Source: Adineta ricciae (taxonomy: Eukaryota > Rotifera > Eurotatoria > Adinetida > Adinetidae). Taken from it: a DNA stretch of 64,000 bases. The number at the start of each line of letters is the position of its first letter. Position 1 is the first letter of the stretch. The notes below the pieces were generated by a model, which saw nothing but the letters and a program-made list of their open reading frames with translations, made no database searches and was not told the DNA's origin. The translations under genes were made by a program, and so were the position numbers. The stretch covers positions 62,001-126,000 of the forward strand of contig CAJNOJ010000265.1 of NCBI GenBank assembly GCA_905250025.1. The letters are read 5' to 3'. This document shows positions 1-10,516 of this stretch, piece after piece.

Positions 1-1999
1 AGAAGTGCTTCTCTCTCGTCCATATTTTCATGTCTATTAGGCACTGGCGCTCTAAAGTTAAAAGAAAACGTCACGCATTCTTTTCTGAATTGAATTGACT
101 CACGTGCGTAGAGTAATCATGCAAATCAGTGCTAACACATTGAAAACACAACACAGTATGTATACGGTAGATAGTGGAAAATGCTACAATGGAATGACGT
201 ATCAGTACACAAGAATATCTATTTTCAGGCTCTGAGTTGAACAACTTACACCCAACAAAACGATAATGGTGCAAATAAGTTGTGGTACACGCATGTAACT
301 CATGATCGTTGTACGGGCTAATAAAAAGATAAAAATTAACGTGAATAACATCTAAAACTTATTCATACTTTCATTTGGAATATATACACTTCTTAGTATC
401 GCCATCGATGGACGATAAAGGCCGATACAGAATTCGTATATTGCAAAAGCGCTTAGTATGATAATGAATGACTATAATCATCAAATGCATACCAATCGAG
501 TTTATGAGAATCATGAATAAGCTCACTTTTGGAACAAGTACTGGTATCAAAACTACAATCGATGTCAGCACACTAATTATTCTATGTAAAAATACGAATA
601 ACAGGAAGAGGGAGTGTCGCAGTGTAAAAAAGCAGCAAATATTTACATCATGTATGATTGAACCTGAATTCGTTTAGCAAGTGGATAAAATACCAACGAA
701 CCAATCATGTCAAAAGCCTAGTTTTGATATAAAAATAGAAATAACTGATTTCTCAACTCTTACCATAAAAATAGCAAATATATAACCATATGGTAAATCT
801 TTAGCACCAATAGAACCATTCGCATGATTCAGTGTTGGAGTCCATTCTGTGATGAATATATGTATTGACGCTTCGTTCAGTGCCGAACAAATTCCAACAA
901 CAACAATACGATAATCTGTTGTAGAATAGCAGAAGTTAGAAGATTCATTAGGTGAAATTCACAAACCAGCTCGAATGGCTTCAGAAGCCGAAGTAAAAGT
1001 TGTTGTAGGTTGCACTTTCTTATTTCCATAATTTTCCGGCCAAAAATTCCATACAAAGATTATCATCGCGACAAAAAAAACAATGCTCAAGTTGAATGGA
1101 GCCCTACACAAAGGTAAAAATAAATCATTTCCTCGAATACATTTATTGATTCGCCCACCTATAGCTACTAATTTCAACCAAAAGCTGAGCTGAAATACCC
1201 ATAAAAATTGAAACAATCCCAGTGCCAACATCTATATTTCACAAAGAACAAAGAAATATATGAATTTTATTGGAAAATGGGTAACATACATGCATGTTGA
1301 AAAATTTGCGCTAAGATTTGATCACCAAGCAGGCGCTATGCCAAAAATAGGAAATAGAGTAGAATTTTTATTCAGCAACCTTACATTTCGATGTTCTTGA
1401 ATCAGCCAAGCCTCAAATGCAGTAGCATGAAAAGCATGAGCTACACCCCATGCTAGATTCGCGATCAGGGCAACCCACACGATAGGAATATTCTAAATAG
1501 AAGAAGAATTTTGCAATTCAATGACGCCTTTTATTATAGTTACCAGTAAAACACTCATTATAATAAAGAATACAGCACAAAGTATGCATGCTAGACGACG
1601 CCCACTAAATATGCACAAATGACTGTGTCAGTACAGGAATTTAGTAAGAAAATAACTTACTATACGTCAGCAAGTGAAGCAGCTACAGTACCAAACAACA
1701 ATGATGATGCATATCCGAGAACATACATCACTTCAATTATGGAACGACTCATGCCGTAACTTTTCAAAAGAGCATATCGATAAGAACCGTAGAGATTATC
1801 ACCAGCTATTTATTTTTGCAAATAAACCGTTGGCAATACAATTAAAAAAGAAATTGAATGAAATATAGATATAATTACCGGCTGCAAATAGATAGCCAAC
1901 TAAATAGACCCAGTTCAATTGAGATAAGAATGAAAGAGATGATGCTGGCATAGCTCTTTCTTCGTTATTACTGCTGTCTGTCATCGCTGTGAATTTCAT
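1..1999 (-). CDS. MFSD5-like major facilitator transporter, 14 exons, 3' end beyond window
   Basis: Multipass membrane transporter of the MFSD5 (molybdate-anion transporter-like) branch of the major facilitator superfamily; substrate not deducible here. Exons on the minus strand: 1999-1879, 1805-1661, 1604-1544, 1492-1385, 1335-1290, 1231-1159, 1103-967, 915-764, 717-647, 581-527, 471-369, 317-250, 183-104 and 51-1. All phases join cleanly and introns are 41-74 nt. Family landmarks in order: GDNLYGSYRYALL, the ADVYGRR loop typical of MFS proteins, AFEAWLIQEH, NFWPENYG, FITEWTPTL, LPYGYIFAIFM and GLYRPSMAILRSVYIP. The start is the first in-frame ATG (MKFTAM); MTDSS six codons on is an alternative. 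About 424 residues are inside the window and the C terminus is missing. The family call comes from recalled motifs, not a search. Confidence 0.85.
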
Positions 2000-2660
2000 A
2001 GTACGATCATATAAATAAAATATTCACATGTGCGTACGTCATGCTTGAATGATATGTATTTTGTCTTCGCTATATCATTGGTATTCAATTACGATGCTGA
2101 ATCATCGTCTAAATATGCGTCACCTGTAACACACAAAAGCGTATGGGATAGAAGCAATTAGTGTTGTACGGGTAAATCTGTTTTGTATTCAGTATCCACT
2201 GTAGCAGACCAAATTCATTTTGTATCATTCGAAATTATTGATCACTTCCAATATCGGTAGAGATTGTACTCGATATATTTCAAAGCTGCACGTATATGTG
2301 TCTTATTTACACAGTTACTATCAGTGAGATGGTGCAAGAAAATATGCCATCGATTTATTTATGTGATTTATATCATATAAAACTTGACAAATAATATTGG
2401 TTGATGTCGAACGCGTCATAGAATCAGTAATTTTCTTTGAGTTTAGCCACCGTCAGTTCTATTAACTGTCATGTGCGTTGTATCTCATACTTGATTCTCG
2501 ATCATGAAACACATGCTATTTGATTGAATAATATTGATTGCTGCAAGGTTAGTTGGCAAATAAATGCGAACAAAATCAAGACAAAAATGTGGAGAGAAAG
2601 CCAAGTCAACGAGTCGTTATCTATTTCAGTGAAGAATTTATCAGGATTCAAAAAAAGTAG
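2000..2660. other. Intergenic, no gene seen
   Basis: AT-rich DNA between the transporter start and the first tRNA. Short ORFs here lack signal peptides, known motifs and splice support. It presumably holds the promoter of the transporter gene. Confidence 0.5.
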
Positions 2661-2740
2661 TGACAGCGGTGAGATTCGAACTCACGCCCTTTCGGACCGG
2701 TGCCTTAAACCGGCGCCTTAGACCGCTCGGCCACGCTGCC
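2661..2740 (-). tRNA. tRNA-Leu (anticodon AAG)
   Basis: An 80-nt class II tRNA. The acceptor stem GGCAGCG pairs with CGCTGTC (one G-U pair) and the discriminator is A. The anticodon stem CCGGT/ACCGG encloses loop TTAAGGC, giving anticodon AAG. The B box GTTCGAATC is intact, a long variable arm is present and there is no intron. A T-run just downstream (complement of A's at 2650-2656) fits a Pol III terminator. Confidence 0.95.
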
Positions 2741-3033
2741 TATGTAATCCAATAGCGCTAGTTGTCCAAAACATGAATCGTAGTATGCAATAGTAAGAAC
2801 AAAACCAATGGTTTCCCTTCAAATCAAATGAATTCCAAATTGGCAGATCATTGAATATGAGTGTGTAGTACAATTATGCTCATACATATTTTATGTGTTT
2901 GTGTGTCTAGCAAACTATTTCTCATGTATTCCATCACACTTTTCTCGTTCAATCTGTCTTGTCAATGGTTAGAGAAGCCGATCGACCACTTCAGATGTGT
3001 TAATGTTCGATTTCAATTCTCAATAAAAAGTAG

Positions 3034-3113
3034 TGACAGCGGTGAGATTCGAACTCACGCCCTTTCGGACCGGTGCCTTAAACCGGCGCCTTAGACCGCT
3101 CGGCCACGCTGCC
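3034..3113 (-). tRNA. tRNA-Leu (anticodon AAG), second identical copy
   Basis: Identical over all 80 nt to the tRNA-Leu about 370 bp away on the same strand. The identity continues a few bases downstream (CTAC and the T-run terminator, complement of 3025-3033) but stops at the 5' side after one base. It is a tandem duplicate kept identical by selection or gene conversion. Confidence 0.95.
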
Positions 3114-4369
3114 TGCTAATCTCATACTGATAATGATCTAAACAGCAGACTTTTTTCACAAAGTATCAGCCAATGAATAAGTCAGTTTCATTGCGAAATG
3201 GATAAGTAATCAAAACGACAAAACACCATAAAACAACGTTTTCTTTTGTCTACACTATTTATTCACCAATTAAAGTCGAATTAGACAGACAAAATAGCCA
3301 ATTTTCATGAGATACTGTGTGATTCTGATAAAGCGCGGTTATCAAAGCTCTGGCAGATATTCTCCTTTGATAGCATGAAATATATTTCGCTTGTTTTTAC
3401 TTCTCTCTGCTACTATTGCTGTCTGATGCTGCTATATATGTGCGCACAATTCGTTTTCCTAACTCACTCAAATTCTTTATAGATTTACAAACTAACAAAA
3501 CGATATACGAAGCAAAAACTGACCGCTCTACTGTTCGGAAAACAATTTTTATGCACACTTTAAAGAATAAAAGAAAAATCTTTTCTGGTGAAGCATTCCA
3601 CTCTGAAGAAATCCTATAAACGAACAACGGCGAAAAAGCAATGACAGCCACATAAAAAAAACAATACTCGTTCAATAAAAATTCTTATTCATGCATTCAT
3701 ATTTACTTCGGGATTAGCAATATTTCGCCTGAAGAACGAGAGCCGTTCTTTCCAATTGTATCAATGTATCTCAAACAAGTTGCTAATATATGTTAAGACA
3801 CTAGATAATTCCCAATCGATTTGTATTTCCTCCTGTTTATGAAAGATAACATTGTTTATTGGCTTATCACTTTCATTAGAGTCCTGTAATGGTTTTCAAT
3901 ATTATCTCTATAGGGTTATCAAGAAGAAGCTATTTGAAGGTTCCAGAAATCGTTTGTTTTTCTTATCCACAGATATATACGTGCTCATTGAAGCAATATG
4001 AATACTTCCAGCCTAATTTTCTTCTTCTCTTCTACGTATGCAGACAAGAAAAGGGCATGTATAAACGCATGGATTTATTAAATAAATAACAGAGCGTGTT
4101 TTGCGCTACGGGATCGATATCGATTTCTTACTTTTATCCTTCACAAGATTATATTGTACTTTCGAAGAAAGTGAGTATTACATATGTCACAGATTATGAA
4201 ATATTATTGTGTTATAACCGGTCGATAAAATACTTTATTCATATGATCAATTTTCATTCAATTGTACCAAAGATGAATCGTACGATGAGATCAAAACAGA
4301 AGTCTATCCTAATTTTCATGTTTCATTTTAGTATTTGCATCGATAGATTATACATTTATTTCTTACGCT
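3114..4369. other. Intergenic, no supported gene
   Basis: About 1.25 kb holding only chance ORFs (longest about 100 codons, low complexity, no motifs). It includes the 5' flank of the coiled-coil gene that follows. Confidence 0.5.
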
Positions 4370-5113
4370 ATGACCTCTTCTCGAACTCCACGATCTGATA
4401 CCGTGAAGTGCCATGCTTGTGGACATTTATGTGCGTCGCCACCGAATATGGCTCCTAATGAAAGCGCACTTAATGAACAACTCGATTGGTTAACTGTAGA
4501 TCATGATGATTTGAGGCAAGACATATTAGAACAAAGTTCACGACCAAAATATCATCCGTCAATGTCGATTATCGATCACTGGGAACAAGAATCGATCAAA
4601 CGTATTCAACGCACAGCATATCTTGCTCGGCAGGCATTAATTCACGCATTAGATGAACACATGTTAAAAATAGAGAAAATTTTACAATCTTTAACACCGA
4701 AATTGCGGCATGCACGACAATACATCAAGTTTTACAGTCAAAGTGATATAAAAGAATGGGCGAAAACACTCCAGAAGCTGAAGCAAATACCATCATTGCC
4801 TGTCACTATTGATGAAGATAACAAAATATATGGAATAATTGTTAGTCATGAACGATCAAAGCGAATCTCGCCTGCAAAATCGTTGACATTCAGTTTGAAC
4901 TCAACATCATCGAATTGTACACTGAGCGGACACGAATACCAATCGATAAGGACACTAATTAATGATGATGACGATTCAATGCATACCGTTGAAGATTATT
5001 CGTCGAAAAATTCTCGAAATATCACACCAGGTGGTGTTCTTATTATAAGAGACTATGAAGATCATGACCATCAATGCACAACTCCTGTGAATGATGTATC
5101 ACAAAATGCTTGA
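4370..5113 (+). CDS. B-box-like coiled-coil protein with eroded zinc site
   Basis: A 247-residue intronless protein. An N-terminal CHACGH motif (residues 14-19) is followed by the segment LNEQLDWLTVDHDDLRQDI, then a helical region with IIDHWEQESIKRIQ and an acidic, Ser-rich tail. The same layout occurs at 32773-33837 (QLDTLIQEHDRLRQDV, then QIDKWEKQAIARIQ), so the two are paralogues. Here the second half of the zinc site (the CNHHIAEH segment of the paralogue) is absent and there is no C-terminal SPRY-like domain. It may be a truncated adaptor that still forms the coiled coil; function unknown. The ATG at 4370 is the first in frame with the motif. AATAAA lies at about 5149. Confidence 0.75.
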   Translation: MTSSRTPRSDTVKCHACGHLCASPPNMAPNESALNEQLDWLTVDHDDLRQDILEQSSRPKYHPSMSIIDHWEQESIKRIQRTAYLARQALIHALDEHMLKIEKILQSLTPKLRHARQYIKFYSQSDIKEWAKTLQKLKQIPSLPVTIDEDNKIYGIIVSHERSKRISPAKSLTFSLNSTSSNCTLSGHEYQSIRTLINDDDDSMHTVEDYSSKNSRNITPGGVLIIRDYEDHDHQCTTPVNDVSQNA

Positions 5114-5918
5114 TTGATTTGAATCGTCTTACACTAGCAATACTTTTCAAATAAACTAATCTTTATCTCAAATCTTGGAAAAAACTCGTAAGATGTATAT
5201 GAATCACACCAAAAAAAGGCGAATTATCATTATAATGGCAATAACATGCTCTGAGACAGTTCTTCTCGGCTAAAACATGACTCAGTCATAGAATATTCCA
5301 ATAAGCTGATTTTTGCCTCTCTTCAGAAGATATATTTATGATAATAAAATATACAGCGGTGAATTGTAGTCTATAATTTGTTTTCTTTTTGTGAGTCATA
5401 TCGAACAGAACAGAGAAAGAACACACACTATGCTGTAAGCGAATGTTATTGCTTAATCTGACGTGGAAAATGATGCAATTATTTTCCTTTATAAACGTTT
5501 ATCAATAAGGAAAGCATGTGATTCAGTCGAGTCGAGAAAAACAAAGTGTTCGTATAGCGACTTATGTTTGAACACGCTTTTTTGCCATTGCCATTTTAAG
5601 AAGTGCACGAGAGGAGGAAAAAAGAAGTGAAAACAATCACAAGTAGAACAAAACAAGGTGAGCGTTACCACGGTTTATTTTTTATAAGATATGATGTAAA
5701 AAAATGTTTAGTTCTTGTACGAAGTCTTTCGTATGTGAATGGTTTCGAGCAAAATCTCAACGCTCAAGTCGTACAGTCGAATATGCTCCATCGGCATTTC
5801 GACTGTATTTATCGCTTGATTTTAATCTATAGTTTTGTTTGTCGATGAGTCATGTCGCAATGAAAACATCTGAATCATGACAGAGTAAACTTACATAACG
5901 TTTCGTTCTCAAATTCAG
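5114..5918. other. Intergenic; probably hides the first exon of the next gene
   Basis: It begins with the 3' flank and AATAAA of the preceding gene. The E2-like gene that follows needs at least one more 5' exon, ending in phase 0 before the acceptor at 5918, and I could not place it with confidence. Confidence 0.45.
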
Positions 5919-6921
5919 GCGAGCAGTGCGTCTCAAGTCGAATATTTAAAAGGAAAATATGACTTATCTGCAAATCCTTCTCGGTTGGAAATTACCAAAC
6001 AGGTAAACAAATGACATTTGTCATTTGATTTATCCATTCTGTATTGGATTGGCCAAAAGTGACATACGTATATATTTACATGTAAAGCGTTTAGTTTTAG
6101 ATAAAAATATTTTTTTAATGGCTCAGTTTGAAAAAGACTTTCGACGTTTGACTCGTCAAATCAATTCTCTATCGAATGGTCAAGCGCGTGTCAGCTCAGA
6201 GAACATATTTGATCGTCCAAGTTCCGCCACGAAAACTTCCATGTCATCCGAATCGTCATCAGATACTGAAGATTCAACTACGAATTTAGGATTCTACGTG
6301 GAAATAAGTCCACATGATGGTCCCTATGCGCATGCCTCCTTCGTATTTCATATTGAATTCTCCTCAGAAAGTGACTATCCTGATTGTCAACCAACTGTAT
6401 CGTGTTTAACGCGTATTTACCATCCAAATATTGATACGACATATGGAAATTATCATAATAATGTTTGTGTATCGACATTAAACGATTGGGACGGGGGAGC
6501 TAACTCAACATTTGAAGATCTTCTCCAAGGTTTGATGTTTCTTTTTCATTCGCCGAATCTCGAGGATCCACTAACATCAAATGTGACAACAGACGAAGAT
6601 GAATTTCAGAAAAACATTCGCATATCTATTGAAGGTGGATTTATCGAAGATTTCGATCAAGACAATGTATTTGAAATGAATTATGGTTACAAGCGTTACT
6701 TAATTGAACTACAACAGCAGGAGAAGGAGGAGGAGGAACAGCAGGAACCACAGCCACAAACTGAAGAAAAAGAACAGCTCGATGATTATCTTGTTGAACT
6801 TCTAACCCGACAACCGAATTTCAAGCAAATCTTCAATTCTGATACTTTAGAACTTCTAATGAGCGCTCCTTGCGCTACTCCTTCAACAAGGCACAATAAA
6901 GAAACAACAATGAGCTCTTAA
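5919..6921 (+). CDS. Divergent ubiquitin-conjugating enzyme (E2 fold) protein, 5' end unresolved
   Basis: Exons 5919-6002 and 6127-6921 join in phase 0 across a 124-nt intron. An alternative model starts at the ATG at 6118, just before the acceptor. The core shows the E2 landmarks YHPNID, then NNVCVSTLNDWDGG, where the Cys fits the E2 active-site cysteine, then SPNLEDPL. An N-terminal Ser-rich stretch precedes the fold. The C-terminal extension is unusual: a Glu/Gln-rich run (EKEEEEQQEPQPQ) and a helical tail with DYLVELLTRQPNF. If active it would carry ubiquitin or a ubiquitin-like protein as a thioester. The insertion between HPNI and the Cys is longer than in standard E2s, so activity is uncertain. 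Confidence 0.7.
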
Positions 6922-7035
6922 AAATTGATCGTGAATTTTTGTAATTTATTATTTCGAGTTTTTGAAACAAGTTTATATAAATCAGTATTTATTACGTAAC
7001 AGTTTTCCAGAATTTTTTAGAAGAAAAAGGTTAGC

Positions 7036-8007
7036 CTATATCTGATCTTTGACAGCCGTTGTTCGATAGGATTTCAAAAGATCGCGCAGTTGCGTAGCAA
7101 TCAACGGGAGACTTAAACAGAACAAACATGAGCTCAGTGATGATGACAGCCATTGAACACGATAAATCATACCATCGAATCGATTTTGAAGAACACCTTT
7201 GATGTAAAGGACAAAGTATGGTACTGTTACTCCACAGAGAATGAATGAATTCATTAGCATTCGACGTATAACAAGATAATCTCGTTGATTACGTTCACGA
7301 AGAGCTCGTGTTGTCGATTGACGAATTTCTCTTCCAATCCATACGTTAAAAGTGCATAGAAGACCGTATGGTATAAAGAAGCCAATCGTCGATACATAGA
7401 GCAATATATAGAACGGTCGAAGTACTAAGCTACAATAGGCTTCGTTCGGTAAAAGATGTATACCATCAAAAAGAAAGAGTACTGGGAGATTGCCGACGAG
7501 TTCTACTGATGATTGCAGAGGAATGAAGATGAAAAGGTAAAGAGATGGTCGATGAAGATATAACCGTTTGGGATGAACAACTCGAACAAAATGAAAGAAT
7601 GCCAGAAGGACGTAGTTCCAGTAGAGTTGACCAATACTTGTCCATAGCAAATACGAACGAAAGCGGCAATAGAATGTTTCTTCAAATATCGTATCGATAT
7701 GAAAATCTTTCTCCATTGTGGGAATACTCACATGAATAAGTTGTAAAATACTTTTCACGCTAATGAGACACAAAATATTGACTGAAAGAAGCGATGGAAC
7801 ATTAACCACTACATGGCTGTGGTGCAAGTGAGTATGAATAAGACGATAAATGATTAGAAATAGAAAGAAGAAACAAATGACAACGGCGATTAGATCAAGT
7901 AAAGACGAAAGTAGATTGAATATTACACTAAGATTAACAAAAGTCGAAGAATTCGATGTGATTTCAATGGTAGAAGAAACAGTAGCGGTTAACTTATTTA
8001 ATGACAT
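7036..8007 (-). CDS. Intronless seven-TM GPCR with eroded DRY motif
   Basis: Start ATG at 8007 (MSLNKLTATV); longer in-frame reading upstream begins only at GTG. About 323 residues with an N-glycosylatable N terminus (NSSTFVNLS) and seven hydrophobic segments beginning FNLLSSLLDLIAVVICFFF. Conserved extracellular cysteines are visible before TM3 (FYCRF) and in loop 2 (AYCSL). The TM3 end reads HFVRVVHP, so only the Arg of DRY remains. No NPxxY is recognisable. This fits a divergent rhodopsin-class receptor; ligand unknown. Confidence 0.75.
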   Translation of the reverse strand: MSLNKLTATVSSTIEITSNSSTFVNLSVIFNLLSSLLDLIAVVICFFFLFLIIYRLIHTHLHHSHVVVNVPSLLSVNILCLISVKSILQLIHVSIPTMEKDFHIDTIFEETFYCRFRSYLLWTSIGQLYWNYVLLAFFHFVRVVHPKRLYLHRPSLYLFIFIPLQSSVELVGNLPVLFLFDGIHLLPNEAYCSLVLRPFYILLYVSTIGFFIPYGLLCTFNVWIGREIRQSTTRALRERNQRDYLVIRRMLMNSFILCGVTVPYFVLYIKGVLQNRFDGMIYRVQWLSSSLSSCLFCLSLPLIATQLRDLLKSYRTTAVKDQI

Positions 8008-8034
8008 TGAAAAGCTCGATTGATAGTCAGACAC

Positions 8035-9512
8035 CTGGCAAAAGAAACTAGTTTCCTTCGAATAATATCATTTTTTTTCGAGGATGTTGTTAAAAATTCA
8101 AAAACCGAGAGTGAATACGTAAAACTTAATAATTAATAATTTATCATTCAACAATCCAGAAAGAACAACTACTATTGCCCTGTCTCTGCTTGATTCTAAC
8201 TCGTATAAAATTCCTATTTGTCAGAGTTATTTTTTAATCCTCTGATCCTTCGAGTTCGCGGCTTTCTTTTCACTATATTAAACTTAGCTTTGTCGTTGCT
8301 GAAGGCGATGATAATTCTACCTGATTATTTCAGTACTCATTGTCACGAGTTTCGACAGCAAGAAGAACGATTTGTATATGACTTCATACGAAAAGAGCAA
8401 CACTTTTGCATCGTGAGCGCAAACATACTACATGCTCCATAACGTTTATCACTGAACATCGACGAAAACTAATAGATTATTCTAACTGTTTCAATGTTCC
8501 AATTGTCGGTTGCCTGTTACGCTACTCTCCCGTTTATTCAGGTAGACAAATAATTCATTTTCAAGTATGTTTGTATATGTAAAACAATAGGGTACTATCG
8601 TTGAGAGTGTTCCGTTTGTTTGAAATATAAGTATGACAGAAAAATGAGCATATTACAAGTATGTGACGTTAAATTAGTAACATAAAATACTTATTTTGAG
8701 CACAAATTCATTGCATTACTATAACCCAATGTGTTTTATACACATGTTTGAAAGAAGAAATACCATTTCCAATAGGAAACATAGATGAACGATCGAAATT
8801 CGTTTTACACTTTAGTACTTTTTACCAGACACATCTCGATGACAAAAAAGAAATATTCATATGGCGAGCTATATTTTCAATCGAAAACGAGTGATTAACA
8901 ATGAATGACATTTGTGTTTCTGTCTCTCTTTTTCTTCTATTGGTATTCACAAATATGATTTATTCGAAAGTATCTCTCGAGGGCAACTATCAAATTTTTT
9001 TCTTCGTACATATCTATTTCTGTCCAACAGCAAATCATCTCTTCGGTATGCTTGGTCGCGCACGCCATGAGTATACATTCACTCTTAAGATCAATATATT
9101 GATCTTGTATGTGCTAATGAATAAACAAGTCGAATGTAAAACGAAAACAAGATCTAGGTATCGAGAAAGGATGCAGTTGAGTTCATAAGAGATGTCAAAT
9201 ATCAAATCGATATATCTTGTGTTGCGAATTTTTTTTTGTAACCTACTGGATCGAATTTATTCATAATATATCTCGCCAACACGTTTCTAACTTCGTAATA
9301 TGTTGCTTGTTGTTTTTGTCACATGCACACTTAGAAGAAGATAAAAGTGACATTTCGAGAGAGCAGACTCTAATCGTCGAGTAAAATGTACCAATATTTT
9401 TTTACAATCACATCCGTAACCATCAGGTGATGCACGATGTACATGTAATCAATAGTGCGAGATAAAATATCTCGATAAAGGTAATACCAATCACCCACCT
9501 ACTTTTTTCTAA
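8035..9512. other. Intergenic, no supported gene
   Basis: About 1.5 kb of AT-rich DNA. The ORF at 8901-9188 opens with a hydrophobic stretch but has no partner exon, conserved motif or downstream domain, so it is not called. Confidence 0.45.
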
Positions 9513-9522
9513 CTATATATAC
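9513..9522 (+). promoter_or_regulatory. TATA-like box upstream of NTF2-like gene
   Basis: CTATATATAC lies about 80 bp before the ATG at 9602, a plausible core promoter. Position and sequence are seen; function is inferred. Confidence 0.45.
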
Positions 9523-9601
9523 TGGCGTCAATTTCTCAGTAGATCACACAACGATATTACATTTACATTCTTCGTGTTTATTATCATTTATACAGACCAA
9601 A

Positions 9602-10051
9602 ATGGTTGTCTCCACCGTCTTGAATCCTGAGCAAATCGAAGCATCGCAAGCATGGGTTTATCGATTTTATCGATTGTTCGATTCATTAGAAGTCGATCAA
9701 TGGATTGAGGAGTTTTACAATCCAGATTCAGTAGTTCATTTCGGCAATTTTCCACCTATGGAAGGTGCTGAGGTGTTGCGTGCTCATTTCAAAAGACAAA
9801 ACGCACAGTTGTTGTCGATGCGACACGATTTAAAGCATATCGACGTTTTCCCCGATCGTATCTATGTTCAAAACGAAGCAACGTTTGTTGTTAAAAACGA
9901 TCCCGAACGAAAGGAAATCAAATTTCCAGCAGTGTGTCTGTTCTGGAAGAATATCAATGAGAAGAAATCTTCAACAATCGACGTCTATCTTGATCCATCA
10001 CCGCTCTTGGAACGACTTCACATGTTTTCATCTCAAGACAGAGTCGAATAA
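9602..10051 (+). CDS. SnoaL/NTF2-like fold small protein
   Basis: A single-exon 149-residue protein. The order WVYRFYRLFDSLEVDQWIEE, FYNPDSVVHFGNFPPMEG, LRAHFKRQ, DVFPDRIYVQNEATFVV matches the helix-helix-strand plan of SnoaL-like NTF2 domains (cone-shaped alpha+beta barrel). It has no signal peptide, so it is probably cytosolic. NTF2-like proteins include isomerases, hydrolases and binding proteins, and no catalytic residue set points to one of them. TATA-like box upstream, AATAAA at about 10132. Confident in the fold, not in the function. Confidence 0.75.
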   Translation: MVVSTVLNPEQIEASQAWVYRFYRLFDSLEVDQWIEEFYNPDSVVHFGNFPPMEGAEVLRAHFKRQNAQLLSMRHDLKHIDVFPDRIYVQNEATFVVKNDPERKEIKFPAVCLFWKNINEKKSSTIDVYLDPSPLLERLHMFSSQDRVE

Positions 10052-10516
10052 CGACCCTAACATAGATTGTTAATATTTTTTTCTGCATTTTGTAACCTAA
10101 CCATTTTTGACAGTACGAATTATCAAGTCAAAATAAAATTATGATTGTGGAATCAAGACTATTTTCGAATTTATAGCTCAATAGAATGTCATCGAAACAT
10201 TCTTTCTATGCAAATATATCTGAATCACGTTTCCTTTTGTTTTCTTTAAAAAATAGTCATAGATGAAGGTGAAGTGTAGTCAGCGACGAAATAGTTTCGT
10301 TAGCGGGCACTTTGGTCCTCGTTTAGATGAGTGATTAATCAAACTTCACATATACGTATGTGTTTTGTATTTTCATAACAAACTTATATTAGATTCTTTA
10401 TTTGTTAGCAATCGCCCTTCTATTACGTCTACACGAATAAACAATCGAAAGTTTGTGTAATTAATGATTGCGAGCGAAGAAACGAAATGTACAATCATTA
10501 TTGATCCGTCCGACGC
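10052..10516. other. Convergent 3' flank
   Basis: Space between two convergent genes, holding the AATAAA of the NTF2-like gene. No further gene is seen. Confidence 0.5.

Noticed and set aside
8901-9188. 95-codon ORF with a hydrophobic, signal-like N terminus
   Set aside because: Residues after the leader look random, there is no plausible next exon, and no cysteine or domain pattern.
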